This document shows positions 25,433-36,790 of a DNA stretch of 64,000 nucleotides, in pieces. Source of the stretch: Eulemur rufifrons. Lineage: Eukaryota > Chordata > Mammalia > Primates > Lemuridae. The translations under genes and the position numbers were made by a program. The notes below the pieces were generated by a model that made no database searches, was not told the origin of the DNA, and worked only from the letters and a program-made list of their open reading frames with translations. The stretch spans positions 87,245,114-87,309,113 of the forward strand of contig NC_090984.1 of NCBI RefSeq assembly GCF_041146395.1. The letters are read 5' to 3'. Position 1 is the first letter of the stretch, and each line of letters begins with the position of its first letter.

Positions 25433-27882
25433 ATAAACCCACAGCCAACATTATACTGAATGGGGAAAAGTTGAAGGCATTCCCCCTAAGAACTGGAACA
25501 AGACAAGGATGCCCACTGTCACCACTTCTCTTCAACATAGTACTAGAAGTCCTAGCCAGAGCAATCAGGTAAGAGAAAGAAACAAAAGGCATCCTGGTTG
25601 GGCACAGTGGATCACACCTATAATCAGAAGAGCAAGGATCACTTGAGGTCAGGAGTTCGAGACCAGCCTAAGCAAAAGCAAGACCCCATCTCTACAAAAA
25701 GAAAGAAAAATTAGCTGGGTGTGGTAGTGTGTGCCTGTGGTCCCAGCTACTTGGGAGGCTGAGGCAGGAAATTTGCTTGAGCCCAGAAGTTTGAGGTTGC
25801 AGTGAGACAATGAGCTATGACAACACCGCTGCACTCCAGCCTGGACAACAGAATGAGACTCTGTCTCAAAAAAAAAAAAAAAAAAAAAAAAGAGAGAGAG
25901 AGAGAAAGAAAAAGAAATAAAGGCTATCCAAACTAACTGAAAAAAAGGAGGTCAAACTATCTTCATTGGCTGACGATATCATCTTATATATAGAAAACCT
26001 TAAAGACTCCACCAAAACATTCCTAGAATTGATAAATAAATTCAGCGAAGTCTCAAGTTACAAAATCAATGTACACAAATCAGTATCATTTCTATATAAT
26101 AATAACAGTCAAGCTGAGAGTCAAATCAAGGACGTAATACCATTTACAACAGCTACAAAGAAAGTAAAATATCTAGGAAAATACTTAACCAAGGAGGTGA
26201 AAGATCTCTACAAGGAGAACTATAAACACTGATGAAAAAAATTGTAGCTGACACAAACAAATGGAAAAACATTCCATGCTCAAGAACTGGTAGAATCAAC
26301 ATCTTTAAAATGTCCATACTGACCAAAGTAATTTACAGATTCAACACAATTCTCATCAAAATACCAACATCATTTTTCACAGGTCTAGAAAAAATAATCC
26401 TAAGCCTCATCTGGAACCAAAAAAGAGCCCACATAGCCAGAGCAATCTTGAGCAAAAAGAACAAATCTGGAGGCATCACGTTACCTGACTTCAAACTATA
26501 CCACAAGGCTATGGTAGCCAAGACAGCATGGTCCAGGTATAAAAGTAGAGACATAGACTAATGAAACAGAATAGAGAACCCAGAAATGAAATCATACAGC
26601 TATGACCAACTGATTTTTGACAAAGCAGACAAAAACATACACTTGGGAAAGGAAGCCCTATTCAATAAATGGTTCTGGGAAAATTGGATAGCCACATGCA
26701 GAAGAATCAAACAGGACTCCTATCTCTCACAATACATAAAAATTAATTCAAGGTGGATTAAATACTTAAATGTAAAGCATGAAACCATAAAAATTCTAGA
26801 AGAAAATACAGAAAAAATTCTTCTAGACATTGGTCTAGGCAAAGAATTTATGACTAAGACCCCAAAGGCCAATTAAGCAACAACAAAAATGAAAAAAAGG
26901 GCTTCTGCACAGCAATAATCAACAGAATAAATAGACAACCTACAGAATGGGAGAAAATATTCACAAACTATACATCTGACAAAGGACTACTATCCAGAAT
27001 CTACAAAGAACTCAAACAAATTAGCAAGACAAATACAAACAACCGCATCAAAAAGTAGACAAAAGACATGAATAGAATTTTTTCAAAAGAAGATAGACAA
27101 ATGGACAACAAACATATGAAAAAACATTCACATCACTAATCATCAGGGAAATGCAAATTAAAACCATAATGAGATACCACTTTACCCTTGTAAGAATGGC
27201 CATTATTAAAAAGTCAAAAAACAATAGATGCTGGCATGGATGCAGAGAGAAAGGAATGCTTACATACTTTTGGTAGGAGTGCAAATTAATAAAACTTCTA
27301 TGGAAAACAGTGTGGAGATCCCTCAAAAAAGTAAAAGTAGATCTACCATTCAATTTAGCAATCCCACTACTGGGTATCTACCCAAAGGAAAAGAAGCCAT
27401 TTTATCAAAAAGACACCTACACTTGAATGTTTATTGCAGCACAATTTACAATTGTGAAGATATGGAATCAACCTCAGTACCCATCAATTCATGATTGGCT
27501 AAAGAAAATGTGGGAGTATATACTTCTCAGCCATAAAAAGGAATGACACAGTGTCTTTTATAGCAATTTGGATGGAACTGGAGACCGTTATCCTAAGTGA
27601 AGTATTTTGGGAATGGAAAAACAAACACCATGTGCTCTCACTAATAAGTAGGAGCTAACTGATGGATACAAACAGGCACAAAGAGACGTAAAGGACACTG
27701 GAAACCAAGAAAGGGGGAGGTTGGGATGAGTGAGGAATAAAAAGTTTGCTATTGGGTACACTATTCTGGTGACAGGCACTCTACAAGCCCTGACTTCAGC
27801 ATTATACCATGTATCCATGTAACAAAAATATTTGTACCCTCTTAACATTTTGAAATTTAAAAAAGTAAAAAAGAAAACAACA
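25433..27882 (+). mobile_element. L1 3' portion (ORF2 end plus 3' UTR), inserted in PRDX3 pseudogene
   Basis: This is a 5'-truncated LINE-1 in sense orientation. The fragment starts inside ORF2 reverse transcriptase ([13 protein letters not shown] region near 25,490), is interrupted by an Alu, and resumes with the ADD catalytic motif ([11 protein letters not shown] from 25966). It continues through [41 protein letters not shown] and [14 protein letters not shown] to the C-terminal region and the 3' UTR ending near 27,880. Frameshifts and stops break ORF2 into pieces (25966-26232, 26232-26561, 26586-26876), so it is dead. A short direct repeat ATAAATC flanks it (25426-25432 and 27883-27889), matching the point where the PRDX3 3' UTR is split. 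Confidence 0.9.
25596..25915 (+). mobile_element. Alu inserted in the L1
   Basis: This is a dimeric Alu with a damaged 5' arm (a short deletion near 25,625) and an A-rich tail running into AG repeats. L1 ORF2 sequence stops before it and resumes after it with a similar AAAGAAA..GGC.ATCC stretch, a likely target-site duplication. It is therefore the youngest layer of this nest. Confidence 0.88.
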
Positions 27883-29254
27883 ATAAATCTTAGGGATGGG
27901 GATCATACATGATCAGTTAAGTCACTTTGCCACCATGTTTTCTTAATAACATGATTCACATTTGTTTCAATAACATATACATCTATTTTAAGAGTTAAAC
28001 TGCTGATGCTAACAACATAAAACTACGATCTTTGTTATCTTAAAAGAAAATTCAGTCCAATGCAAAGAAATTAAAGATGAAAATTTCAGGACCCTTGATC
28101 AGAAGGTTTCAACGCTTGTTGTACTACCTTGGTGTGGACAAAGGTTTAAGTAAGGCTAAGACTGAAGAGTGTTTCCTTTACCCATTGAAGATATGATCTG
28201 AGAAATAGGTGAACTAGGCATTCTATGGAAACTAGCTATTGAGCCATCAAGATGTTACTAACATAAGGACTCCTTATATTAGCAACTAGCACCGTTTAAA
28301 CAGCCTTAGCCAGGGTTATGAAAACAAAACATTTAGGATAATATTTATGAATACAAGCATAACTGGTTCTTTGCCTTCTACAGATAATCATCTTTGAAAC
28401 GCTAAAAGCAGGTTCCAACTGTTTCTCTGGTGTGAGAAGGTGCAGGTACACGTGGGATGATCTACTAACTTACTTTCTGAAAGTGCTCTTTGGAAGCAGT
28501 TGGATTTGGCTTAATTATAGGAGAATGTAGTACCCGGTTTGCTGGGCAAATTTCTCCATGGGCTTCTATAAACTGGAATGCCTTCACCAAGCATAGCGTC
28601 TCTTCCTCCTGGCAGATCATTGACATTCAAATGCTTGATGCCTCCATTGTGGTCAGTTATGAAAAGGCCTTTTAGTCCAAGACCAGGACCTTCTAAGAGC
28701 ACACTGTAGTCTCAGGAAATTTGTTTTATTAAATCTCAGAAGAGAGTGATGTTCATGTGGCCCAAGCAGCCATTCTTTCTTGGTGTATTTATCCAAGCAA
28801 GATGGCTAAAGTGGGAATCCACTGAGACTGCAACAACTTCACCATTCACATTGTGAAATTCATTGGCTTTGTCACTAAAAGCAACGATTTCTGTAGGACA
28901 CACAAAGGTGAAATCTTATACCATCCCACTCTGTCTCACCTGGGACATGAATCATCCCTTTGTCCAGCATATCCATGTTGTTTGTGCTTCCTATCTGTTG
29001 GTCACTTAGTAGCCAGCTAGGTTATCAGATCAAAAAAGAGTATATATAGGGTTTGGTACTATCCTCAGCTTCAGGCATCTACTGGAGATCTTGGAAAGCC
29101 TCGCAGATAAGGGGGAACTATAGTATGTATATGTGTGTATATACTTTAAGAGATTTTTAAAATTAGTTTTTCTAGTTTCCCCTTGTGGGGAAAAAAGAAA
29201 TTCTGACACATTGACCAATTGTTTTCTAACCCTTAAAAAAAAAAAAAAAGACAT

Positions 29255-29560
29255 CTTCATCCAACAATAGGGGAGTAAATTATGATTCATAAAATATTCA
29301 CAAATAATCTTTATAGACATAAGGAAACATTGGTATAGTATTAAGTTTTTTAAAAGTACACAAACTACAGATACAGAAAAAGCTGATCGCTCTGACATAA
29401 GAAATACACATATATTTACATAATAAAAAGATCAAAAGAAATACATCGAAATGTATATTGTGATTATCTCTGACGGCCATCCTATGGAAAATATTTTTCT
29501 TCCTTACTTTTCCAGCATTTCTCTGAATGAGCATGTATTTTGTTTTTAAATGCCAAGGGT
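29255..29560 (+). mobile_element. Possible old L1 3' tail
   Basis: Text such as GTAAATTATGATTCATAAAAT and the ending TTACTTTTCCAGCATTTCTC resembles L1M/HAL1 tails; the call is weak. Confidence 0.4.
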
Positions 29561-29569
29561 TATCAAAAA

Positions 29570-30841
29570 ATCTTTATAATAAGATGAATTCTTTTACATG
29601 TAGGCAGTTGGTTCAAAAAATGTTTTAAGACTAAAAGGCTAGCCTAGAGGCAATTAACCAACAGTACAGTTACTTGAAGTGGATTAGGGGAGACTCTAAT
29701 CTGGACTGCCATAGAATTACCTTTGGAAATAGGCCATAAGCAGCGGTTCTGACAGCTAGCCTGGGAAAGTCCCTCACCTGCACCACCTACCTCAATAGAT
29801 CTAGGAAGTGACTCTTTCTTTGCTTAACAATAGGTCCAGTGATAAGCAAAATTGCCCTCCTCCAAAGCTCCCTGAAGTGCAAAAAGACTAAGGAAGATCA
29901 AAGGAACCATTAGACACTCCCTGAACTTCAAAGGTTTCTCCTGTGGGAACTTGGAGAAGCAACAGCTTGTTTATACATTACTTACAGACTCCATTACTGT
30001 GTATGGACATAACATTACAAGTATCTTGGTCACCTTATCCTTTCCATTTCCTTACTATGGTTGCATTTTGGGTTGAGAGTTTTGTATACACATTAAAATG
30101 AGAAACCAAAATATATTGGGAACAGAGATCTACACACCCCAGTGAGTATTGTGGCACTATTCTGAGCATAAAGTTTTTTTTATCCTTTCTAAATCTAGTT
30201 ATTATTGTCTTCATTGTTTCTACATTTTCTCACTCAAAAAAGAAGAAATGATACATGCATTTTGTTTTATGTAACTTGTGTTTTAATGCAATATTCAAAC
30301 AAAATCTACAAAATCATTTCCTTTTCCTGGACTGGTTTCACAGACTCAGTCCCCATAATCATGCAAAATGTTCCTTTCCTAAAACATTTCATACAGGATG
30401 TGTAGAGCTAAAGCCAAAATAATTCAGTAAACCATGTATATGTAGACTGTTGCCATTGAACACATTGCCTCAATGTGTTCATTTTAATAATAAAAATGCA
30501 TCTGTTAGTGATTATTTTAAGCAAAATAATCTTAAGACCCAAGTATATCATATATGTGATGAGAAGTCCTATATAAATATAGTTAAAGGCATTTACAACA
30601 GAGAGATCTACATTCTGAAAAGGTGTAGAACAAGGTCAGTCTTTTATTCATGCATTCAAAATAATGTATTATGCATATACCAGTAAAAAGAGTAATAAGA
30701 CATAATGCCTACTCTTAAAAGTCTTCTACTCTAGAAGAAGCCAGAGACAAGCAAAGAAGTGTCGTGAACAAATGCAGTTGCAGAAGTCCAAAGCACTCAC
30801 AGAGCTGGGAGAAGTCAGTATAGCAAGTGTTGGGGAGGTAG

Positions 30842-30874
<33 letters not shown>

Positions 30875-31080
30875 TGTGTAAGACAGAGAGAGGGAGGTGG
30901 ATTATAGATAGGAGTGATGATTCCAGGGAACAGTAGCAGCATGAGCACAGACACAGGCCAGAAATCATGCTGCACATTTTGGGAACTGCAAGTCATTCAG
31001 TTCAAAGGTGATTCATCCATATAGATAATAATCCTTAATTGACTATTTTGAGTTGAAGTTATGAATGGCAAGAAATAACT
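29570..31080. other. Unique intergenic sequence with a (GT)n microsatellite
   Basis: No gene seen. The (GT)n tract at about 30844-30873 creates His-Thr repeats in spurious minus ORFs. Confidence 0.55.
30844..30873. repeat. (GT)n microsatellite
   Basis: About 14-15 uninterrupted GT units. Confidence 0.95.
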
Positions 31081-31089
31081 GCTGCTTCA

Positions 31090-31935
31090 AGGTAAGATCG
31101 CCAAGAGGGCCTTGCTCATGTAGCAAACATAAGTGGTTGCCTTCCCAGCATCCAATCCACGTTCTTCTTCCCAACACCAACTCAGTTTTGTTTAGTATAC
31201 ATCCTTTCCCCATGCATATGCCTCCAAAGAAGATCATCCCACCATTAGCCCCAGGTGGGTAAACTTAGTGCCTTTCCAGTGATTGACTCAGGAACAGTAT
31301 ATGATCAATTCTGACCAAGGATATATATAGCAAGAGAGTTTTGCTAGAAGCTTCCAGAAAAGTAAAAGTAAAGTGAGAGTTACTGAAAGCCTCTCCCTCT
31401 CCAGTGAGACACTGAACAAACACTTGTGGCAGCTGTATTGTAAGTATGAGGGAAACCAGCATTAGGATGCAGCTGACTCTATGAATGGAAGGAGAAAAGA
31501 GGCAGAAAAAACGGTTCTCAGCGACATCATTGAAACAACTGACCCTCACCCTCACCCTGCCTATGAATGTTTCATTTCCTTATTTATTTATTTATTTATT
31601 TATTTTTTGAGACAGAGTCTCACTCCTTCATCCTGGGTAGAATGCAGTGGCTTCACTGCAATCTCAAACTCCTGGGCTCAAGCGATCCTCCTGCCCCAGC
31701 CTCCTGAGTAGCAAGGACTACAGGCACCCACCACCATGTCTGACTAATTTTTTCCATTTTTGGTAGAGACGGGATCTCAATCTTGCTCAGACTGGTCTTG
31801 AACTCCTGACCTCAAGTGATACTCCTGCCTCGACCTCCCAGAGTGCTAGGATTACAGCACCAGGCCACCTCACCCAGCCCAGATCCTTATTTTTTTTAAA
31901 AGTCTGATTGCACTTGTAGCCAAAGCATCCTAACC
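31090..31935 (+). mobile_element. Possible ERVL/MaLR-type LTR remnant, interrupted by an Alu
   Basis: The segment CCAGTGATTGACTCAGGAAC...GACCAAGGATATA and, past the Alu, CTTGTAGCCAAAGCATCCTAACC resemble the start and end of an old LTR. A related segment (CCAGTGATTGGCTCAGGAAT) recurs at 32359-32378. Confidence 0.4.
31580..31880 (-). mobile_element. Alu
   Basis: Minus-strand Alu with a (TTTA)n tail at 31580-31604, body TTTGAGACAGAGTCTCACTC to CACCTCACCCAGCCC. Confidence 0.92.
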
Positions 31936-32059
31936 AAAGTTTAGATTTGGAGAGTCACTGGAAAGTTTTAAACAGGAGATTGACATATTAAGTTTGTATT
32001 GTACAAGGGTGGCAGTGGCAGAAATGTTGAGGATGGATGGGGTGGGAGACTGGCTAACA

Positions 32060-32280
32060 ATTTACTAGGACTTACTATGTGCTCTGTACTAGTCTAAACA
32101 CTTTACCTGTAATATTTCATTTAACCCTTCCCAAACACTACGGGGCATATAATATTATCCGTATTTGATATGAGGAATCTAAAACCCAGACACATAAAGT
32201 TGTCAAGACCACATAGCCAGTAAGTAGCAGAGCCTGGATTTAAACCCCAATTATATTGTAGACACTCTTTCACTCCACAA
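32060..32280 (-). repeat. MIR
   Basis: Reverse MIR: TTACTATGTGCTCTGTACTA, CATTTAACCCTTCCCAAAC, ACATAGCCAGTAAGTAGCAGAGC, GATTTAAACCCCAA. Confidence 0.85.
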
Positions 32281-32424
32281 TGATATACATCAGGAGAAAC
32301 TCATCTCACACTCAGTCTCAACTAGGCTTAATTGCTGTAAGAGTAAATCCAGCCACTTTCCAGTGATTGGCTCAGGAATAGGCCGGGGACCCAATTCTGG
32401 TCTGGTTACTAACCACCAATTCAT

Positions 32425-32535
32425 ACTGCATTCTTCATAGGGTTATTGTGAGAACTAAATGAGCTTTTGCTTATAACATGCATAAAACATGGGAAGCCCA
32501 CAATAAATGGTAGCTACCATTATGATAAGCTACTA
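32425..32535 (+). repeat. MIR fragment
   Basis: Sense MIR 3' part: CATAGGGTTATTGTGAGAACTAAATGAG and CACAATAAATGGTAGCTACC. Confidence 0.7.
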
Positions 32536-32539
32536 TTAT

Positions 32540-33130
32540 CAAGAACAACTGAGAAAGCATGTCCAAAGGAGGGGAGAATGGTATAACAGAAACCAAGGAA
32601 AGAGTTTCCAAAATGGCATGGCAGGATGAATGTCACAGAGGAATAAAGTGACACAAGAACTGAAGAGTCTATTTGGGACATAACAGGTGACTTTTGCCAG
32701 AGCAGTATTTGAGGAAGGGCTGAGGCAGTAGAATCATTTTTCACTGGCTGAAGGGTGACCCTGCACCTGAAGGGAGACAGTGGCTACCTATCGCAGATTA
32801 GCTGTTTGCAATGGAAAGGAGGCACGAGGGAGGGGAGAGGATGGCAGTGAAAAAAGTCTCCAAAAGGAACACGTTTATGAACTGAGGCAGTAGCTAGCAA
32901 AGGTAACATGGAAAATTCAGGAGAGAGAAACCATGAGGGGACAGGTCCCAAAGGAGACTGAAAGAGGCAGCACCAAGCTCACAGGTAAGGGGAGGCATTA
33001 GCCATGAAGAATTGGGCCATCTTCCACCCTCTAAGACTAGGAGGTAAGGGTGAGTTCAGACATAGATAATTTATAGGCCTGGAGGTGGAAGGTGGAGAAA
33101 TGCATCTGTGGAATAGTTTGCTTTTCTTTT
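32540..33130. other. Unique purine-leaning intergenic sequence
   Basis: No gene or repeat family recognised. Confidence 0.5.
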
Positions 33131-33513
33131 TTAAAATTTATTTATTTATTTATTTATTGAGACAGAGTCTCACTCTGTTGCCCAGGCTAGAGTGCCATGG
33201 CGTCAGCCTAGCTCACAGCAACCTCAAACTCCTGGGCTCAAGGGATCCTCCTGCCTCAGCCTCCCAAGTAAGTTGCTGGGACTACAGGCATGTGCCGCCA
33301 CCATGCCCGGCTAATTTTTTCTGTATATTTTTAGTTGTCCAGATAATTTCTTTCTATTTTTTTTTAGTAGAGACGGGGTCTCACTCTTGCTCAGGCTGGT
33401 CTTGAACTACTGACCTCGAGCAATCCACCCGTCTCGGTCTTTCAGAGTGCTAGGATTACAGGCGTGAGCCACCGTAAGCCACCGTAAGCCACCGTGCGCC
33501 ACCGTGCCCAGCC
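33131..33513 (-). mobile_element. Strepsirrhine Alu with an internal 10-bp tandem expansion
   Basis: Minus-strand Alu with a (TTTA)n tail and the lemur-type linker (GTTGTCCAGATAATTTCTTTC reversed). Near its 5' end a 10-bp unit, GCCACCGTAA, is repeated about four times (33467-33507), the last copies changed to GCGCCACCGTG. It abuts the tRNA-like locus. Confidence 0.9.
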
Positions 33514-33534
33514 AAATTGGACCTGCCTCACCTG

Positions 33535-33607
33535 CGACTGCAGCAGGACTTGAGCCTGTAATCTTCTGATCTGAAGTCAGATGCCTTATCCATTGGGCCA
33601 CACAGCC
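33535..33607 (-). tRNA. tRNA-Arg-like gene with anticodon TCA (probable pseudogene)
   Basis: The minus strand folds as a 73-base tRNA. It has a 7-bp acceptor stem with three G-U pairs, an A-box (TGGCCCAATGG), a perfect 5-bp anticodon stem TCTGA/TCAGA around loop CTTCAGA, and a T-arm with one mismatch. The body closely resembles mammalian tRNA-Arg(TCG), but the anticodon reads TCA, which would decode UGA; a CpG-to-CA change explains it. Against function: the T-loop/B-box is altered (GGCTCAAGTCC instead of GGTTCGANTCC), and no run of four T follows within about 30 bases. No CCA or poly(A) is encoded, so it is not an obvious retrocopy. Confidence 0.75.
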
Positions 33608-33609
33608 AC

Positions 33610-35610
33610 CTTAGTTTACTTTTCTTAGTGAACCGGAGGCATGGTCATCTGCTGAGAAGGAGAGTGTGAAGCAAGTAGTGGTTGAGGATAGTTGCTGTTG
33701 GATCAAGCTGGCCTGGGAGACAAGTGAAACAACTCTAGCATATTGATGGCTGAGGGTATAGCTAAATCGGAGACCAAGAATTTCAATGTCTTTAATATGT
33801 AGGAATATATGATTCTCTCCAACACCTCTCACCAGCCCAGGTGTTATCTATGAGAGTCAGCCTGTTCAGGTCTTCAGGAGGGTTATGAAAAGTTGGTATA
33901 AAGCTGGACTTAATGGAAATGAGGACCATTTGACCATAACCTTCTCTGCTTCCTCATACTCCCCTGAGGCCTCAGTTCTATAAACAAAACCTGTACCTAT
34001 AATTGGAAGTGCCAACCACTGTTCTCAAAGGGAAAGAAGGTTAAGGAACAGATTGTCATCCCCTAAATTCTAAGGGAAGAAACAAGTTGTTAATTAAAGC
34101 ACTTTATCTGGGCATCATAGAGTGTTCCAGGATTACAGGTGGTATAACAACATACTAATATTCATCCTTTGGTTAAATTCTATAGCCCTCCAATTTCTTT
34201 CCTTCCTCCCTCCCTCCCTCCCTTCCTTCCTAGATGAAACAAAGTTAAGGACACTTATTTTCAGGGATTTTTGTAAATAGATGGGATTAGTGGGATTAAG
34301 GGCCACATGACATGTAAAATAAAACTAAACAAATATTTAAATTATTCAGCATGTATGCTTATGGCATATAACAATGTCATCCTGCTGAGTCAAGGGAACT
34401 TAAAGCATCTTTCCATTATTGTCTTCATTCCCAAAGTTACCTTTCACATAGGTATACAGCTAGGTTTTCTATCTAAACCTAGATAATAAGAGAAAAATAT
34501 CTTGCTGTTAGAAAGAATTACAAAGGAATTTTTCTCCTTCCAAGCTAATTTCAGGAAGTTGCATTAGAATGTTGTTTTGAAATTGCTGCTTAGTTTAGTT
34601 CTTATTTGAATTAATGAGAAGTTTTTTCTCCTAAAAAAATTAAGGTGTGTCCTTTTGTTGCGCAAAAGAGAACAATAGAAAAAAAAAAAAAGACTGTTGC
34701 ATCATAGGATATTACAAAGCAAGGAAAATACCAATTATCCAGATTAGAAGAGTGTCACTGGTTACACTTCCCTTGCTCTGAGACCTCTTTCTTGAGAAGT
34801 TATTGCTCATGGCGGTAGTTGTCCTTTCAGAGTCTCATAACAAGAAAATATGCCTAAAGCATTAGAGTGAACCAAGTCTATTTCCATGCCTAAAATACTG
34901 CTATCATCATATCAAGTAAACATGAGTAAAAAAGATTTCATAATTATATGGGCAGATTTCTTACAGAAGTCATCTGATTTAGAAGGCCAACACTGGAATT
35001 TTAATACTGGGACATAAAAAGAAGTCACTGGAGGTTAAAAATCAGAAATTTTATTATCTTATTAATTATCAAGGAGGTCATAATTTACTTTGTCATTATA
35101 AGCATTCTAGACTGCCCAATGAGAGAATGGCGTAATTCAGCCAAAAAGCTTAACAAGTTCCCTTTTATGTGTTAGATATGGGAATACAAAGTGAATAACA
35201 CTCAGTCCCTGACCTCAAGGAGGTCTTTACAACTCTCAACTTTCTGAAAATAACTTTGAGACAACATTCAGTAAGCCACTCATTGTGAGAAAGCTAATGC
35301 CAAGTTACAACATGGAAAGAACATGAAAACTTGCTACCACTAATTTATTACAGTGGAGTCACATGTTTTTCAAGAGGGGGTTATATTCCAGAGTGAATGA
35401 CTAAGAGACATTTTTCTAAGTAAAAATTACCCTTACACATTTCTTATGGAATTATGTGGGGCCATTTGGGCTAGTTTTTCTGCCATGATTTGAACAGATC
35501 ATTGTTTCATTGGCTGGACATCCAGGTTCCACTTAGAAACTCTGAGAAATATGTATCTTTAAACAATGTATGCATATTTGGAAATATGTTTTTTTGTGCT
35601 TTTTAAAAAG
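33610..35610. other. Unique intergenic sequence
   Basis: No gene seen. A (CCTT/CCCT)n tract lies at about 34,197-34,231 and an A run at 34,679-34,691. Confidence 0.55.
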
Positions 35611-35617
35611 CGTAAAT

Positions 35618-35915
35618 AGATGCCTATAATCTCAGCACTTTGGAGGCCAAAGTGGGAATATTGCTTGAGTCCAGGAATTTGAGACCAGCCTGAGCAACAT
35701 AGTGATATCCTACCTCTACAAAAAATAGAAAAATTAGCCAGACAAGGTGGTACATGCCTGTAGTCCCAGCTACTCTGGAGGCTGAGCCAGGTGGATCACA
35801 TGAGTCCAGGGGTTTGAGGCTGCAGTGAGCTATAATGATGCCACTGCACTGTAGCCTGAGTGACAGAGAGAGACCCTGCCTCAATAAATAAATAAATAAA
35901 TAAATAAATAAATGA
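35618..35915 (+). mobile_element. Alu, 5'-truncated, with (AAAT)n tail
   Basis: Starts at TGCCTATAATCTCAGCACTT, runs through both arms and ends in (AAAT)n at 35883-35913. Confidence 0.9.
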
Positions 35916-36009
35916 AATAACATAAAAGGGATCATACTGTTCTTATATATCTCATTTATTTCCCCACCTTAAGGTATTTAGGAGGTCCTCCAATGTAAGT
36001 ACATATGGC

Positions 36010-36552
36010 AAGCTGTATTTTCCAAAAATGGTCACAGCAATTTTTCTGGGCCCACATTCTTTTTGAGAACCTTGCCTCTTCCCATCAAGAGGCAGAGTCT
36101 ATTTCTCCTCCCCTTCAAACTGGATGCAACTTTGTGACTGTCTAGATAAATACAATGCAGCAGAACTGACACTACATGACTACTAAGGCTAGGTCACAAA
36201 AGGCGATATACTCTGCTTGGTTTTCTCTCTCAGGATAGTTGCTTTTGGAACCCAGCCACCAAGTTGTGAGGAAGCCCAAACCAATTCATGCTAAAAGGCC
36301 TCATGAAGAGGTCCACCTGGCATAGAACTGAGGCTTCTAGCCTCCACCCTGCTTCAAGAGTAAGAGTAAAAATTTTTCAGATGATTCCAGTCCTCAGCCT
36401 TGGAGTCTTCCAATTAAGACCCTCTGCATAAAAGCAGAGAAAAGTCATCCCTGCTATGCTTTGAATTTCTGAGCCACAGAATCTGTGAGCATAATAAATG
36501 GTTGTTTTATACCACTAAGTTGTGGGGGTAATTGCAATGCAGCCATAGTAAC
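36010..36552 (+). mobile_element. MaLR (MLT1-like) LTR remnant
   Basis: GCAGCAGAACTGACACTACA, AAGGCTAGGTCACAAAAGGC, TTGGAACCCAGCCACCAAG and the end ATAATAAATGGTTGTTTTAT..CCACTAAGTTGTGGGGGTAAT match the MLT1-type LTR pattern, including its poly(A) signal region. Confidence 0.7.
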
Positions 36553-36555
36553 TGG

Positions 36556-36597
36556 AAGAGAGAGAGAGAGTGTGTGTGTGTATGTATATATATATAA
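36556..36597. repeat. Compound (AG)n(TG)n(TA)n microsatellite
   Basis: Three adjacent dinucleotide runs. Confidence 0.9.
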
Positions 36598-36790
36598 ATT
36601 TTTTCAATCTTTTAAACAATAATATGATTAACAGTACTATTCCATAGTATTCATGTATCATAAGTTTATTTAGTCATTCCTATGTTTATTGATACTTAGG
36701 TGGTTCAGAATTTTTTCCATTATAGACAAGGCTGAAATAAACAAGTTTCTGCATGCCTATTTGTGTACTATCAGTATTTCTACAGGTTAA
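36598..36790 (-). mobile_element. Old L1 3' fragment
   Basis: Reversed L1 tail wording: CCATAGTATTCATGTATCATAAG, TAGTCATTCCTATGTTTATTGATAC, AAGGCTGAAATAAAC. Confidence 0.6.

Larger units (their letters stand above)
25205..28915 (-). pseudogene. PRDX3P: PRDX3 processed pseudogene, 5'-truncated and split by an L1
   Basis: Reading the minus strand from 28915, the sequence follows peroxiredoxin-3 (mitochondrial 2-Cys peroxiredoxin) from FTFVCPTEI, with the peroxidatic Cys codon at 28898-28900. It continues through [13 protein letters not shown] and LLEGPG to the resolving-Cys region E-I-C-P-A-N (codon 28546-28548), then the C-terminus and 3' UTR. There are no introns. Several stops and indels break the frame; for instance the two cysteine codons are no longer in phase. 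The first half of the coding region is missing. The 3' UTR homology runs from about 28,480 to 27,883, stops at an inserted L1, and resumes at 25432 down to about 25,205. No clear poly(A) tail remains. The DNA just right of 28915 does not match PRDX3 and may be another old repeat. Confidence 0.88.

Noticed and set aside
25966..26876. Three + ORFs with reverse-transcriptase motifs as a gene
   Set aside because: They are fragments of a dead L1 ORF2.
28511..28702. Minus ORF with LLEGPG peroxiredoxin text as a short gene
   Set aside because: It is one in-frame piece of the broken PRDX3 retrocopy.
28915..29035. A mobile element at the 5' edge of the PRDX3 copy
   Set aside because: The minus-strand text (GGACAAAGGGATGATTCATG) looks like a common DNA-transposon family, but I could not confirm the family or find the element's remainder on the other side.
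30715..30996. Minus ORFs with His-Thr repeats
   Set aside because: Produced by the (GT)n microsatellite.
33467..33507. Regular short repeats as a CRISPR-like array
   Set aside because: Directly tandem 10-bp units with no spacers, inside an Alu in a primate genome.
33407..33601. Minus ORF starting MAQWIRHLTSD
   Set aside because: This is the typical spurious translation of a tRNA-Arg sequence running into an Alu.
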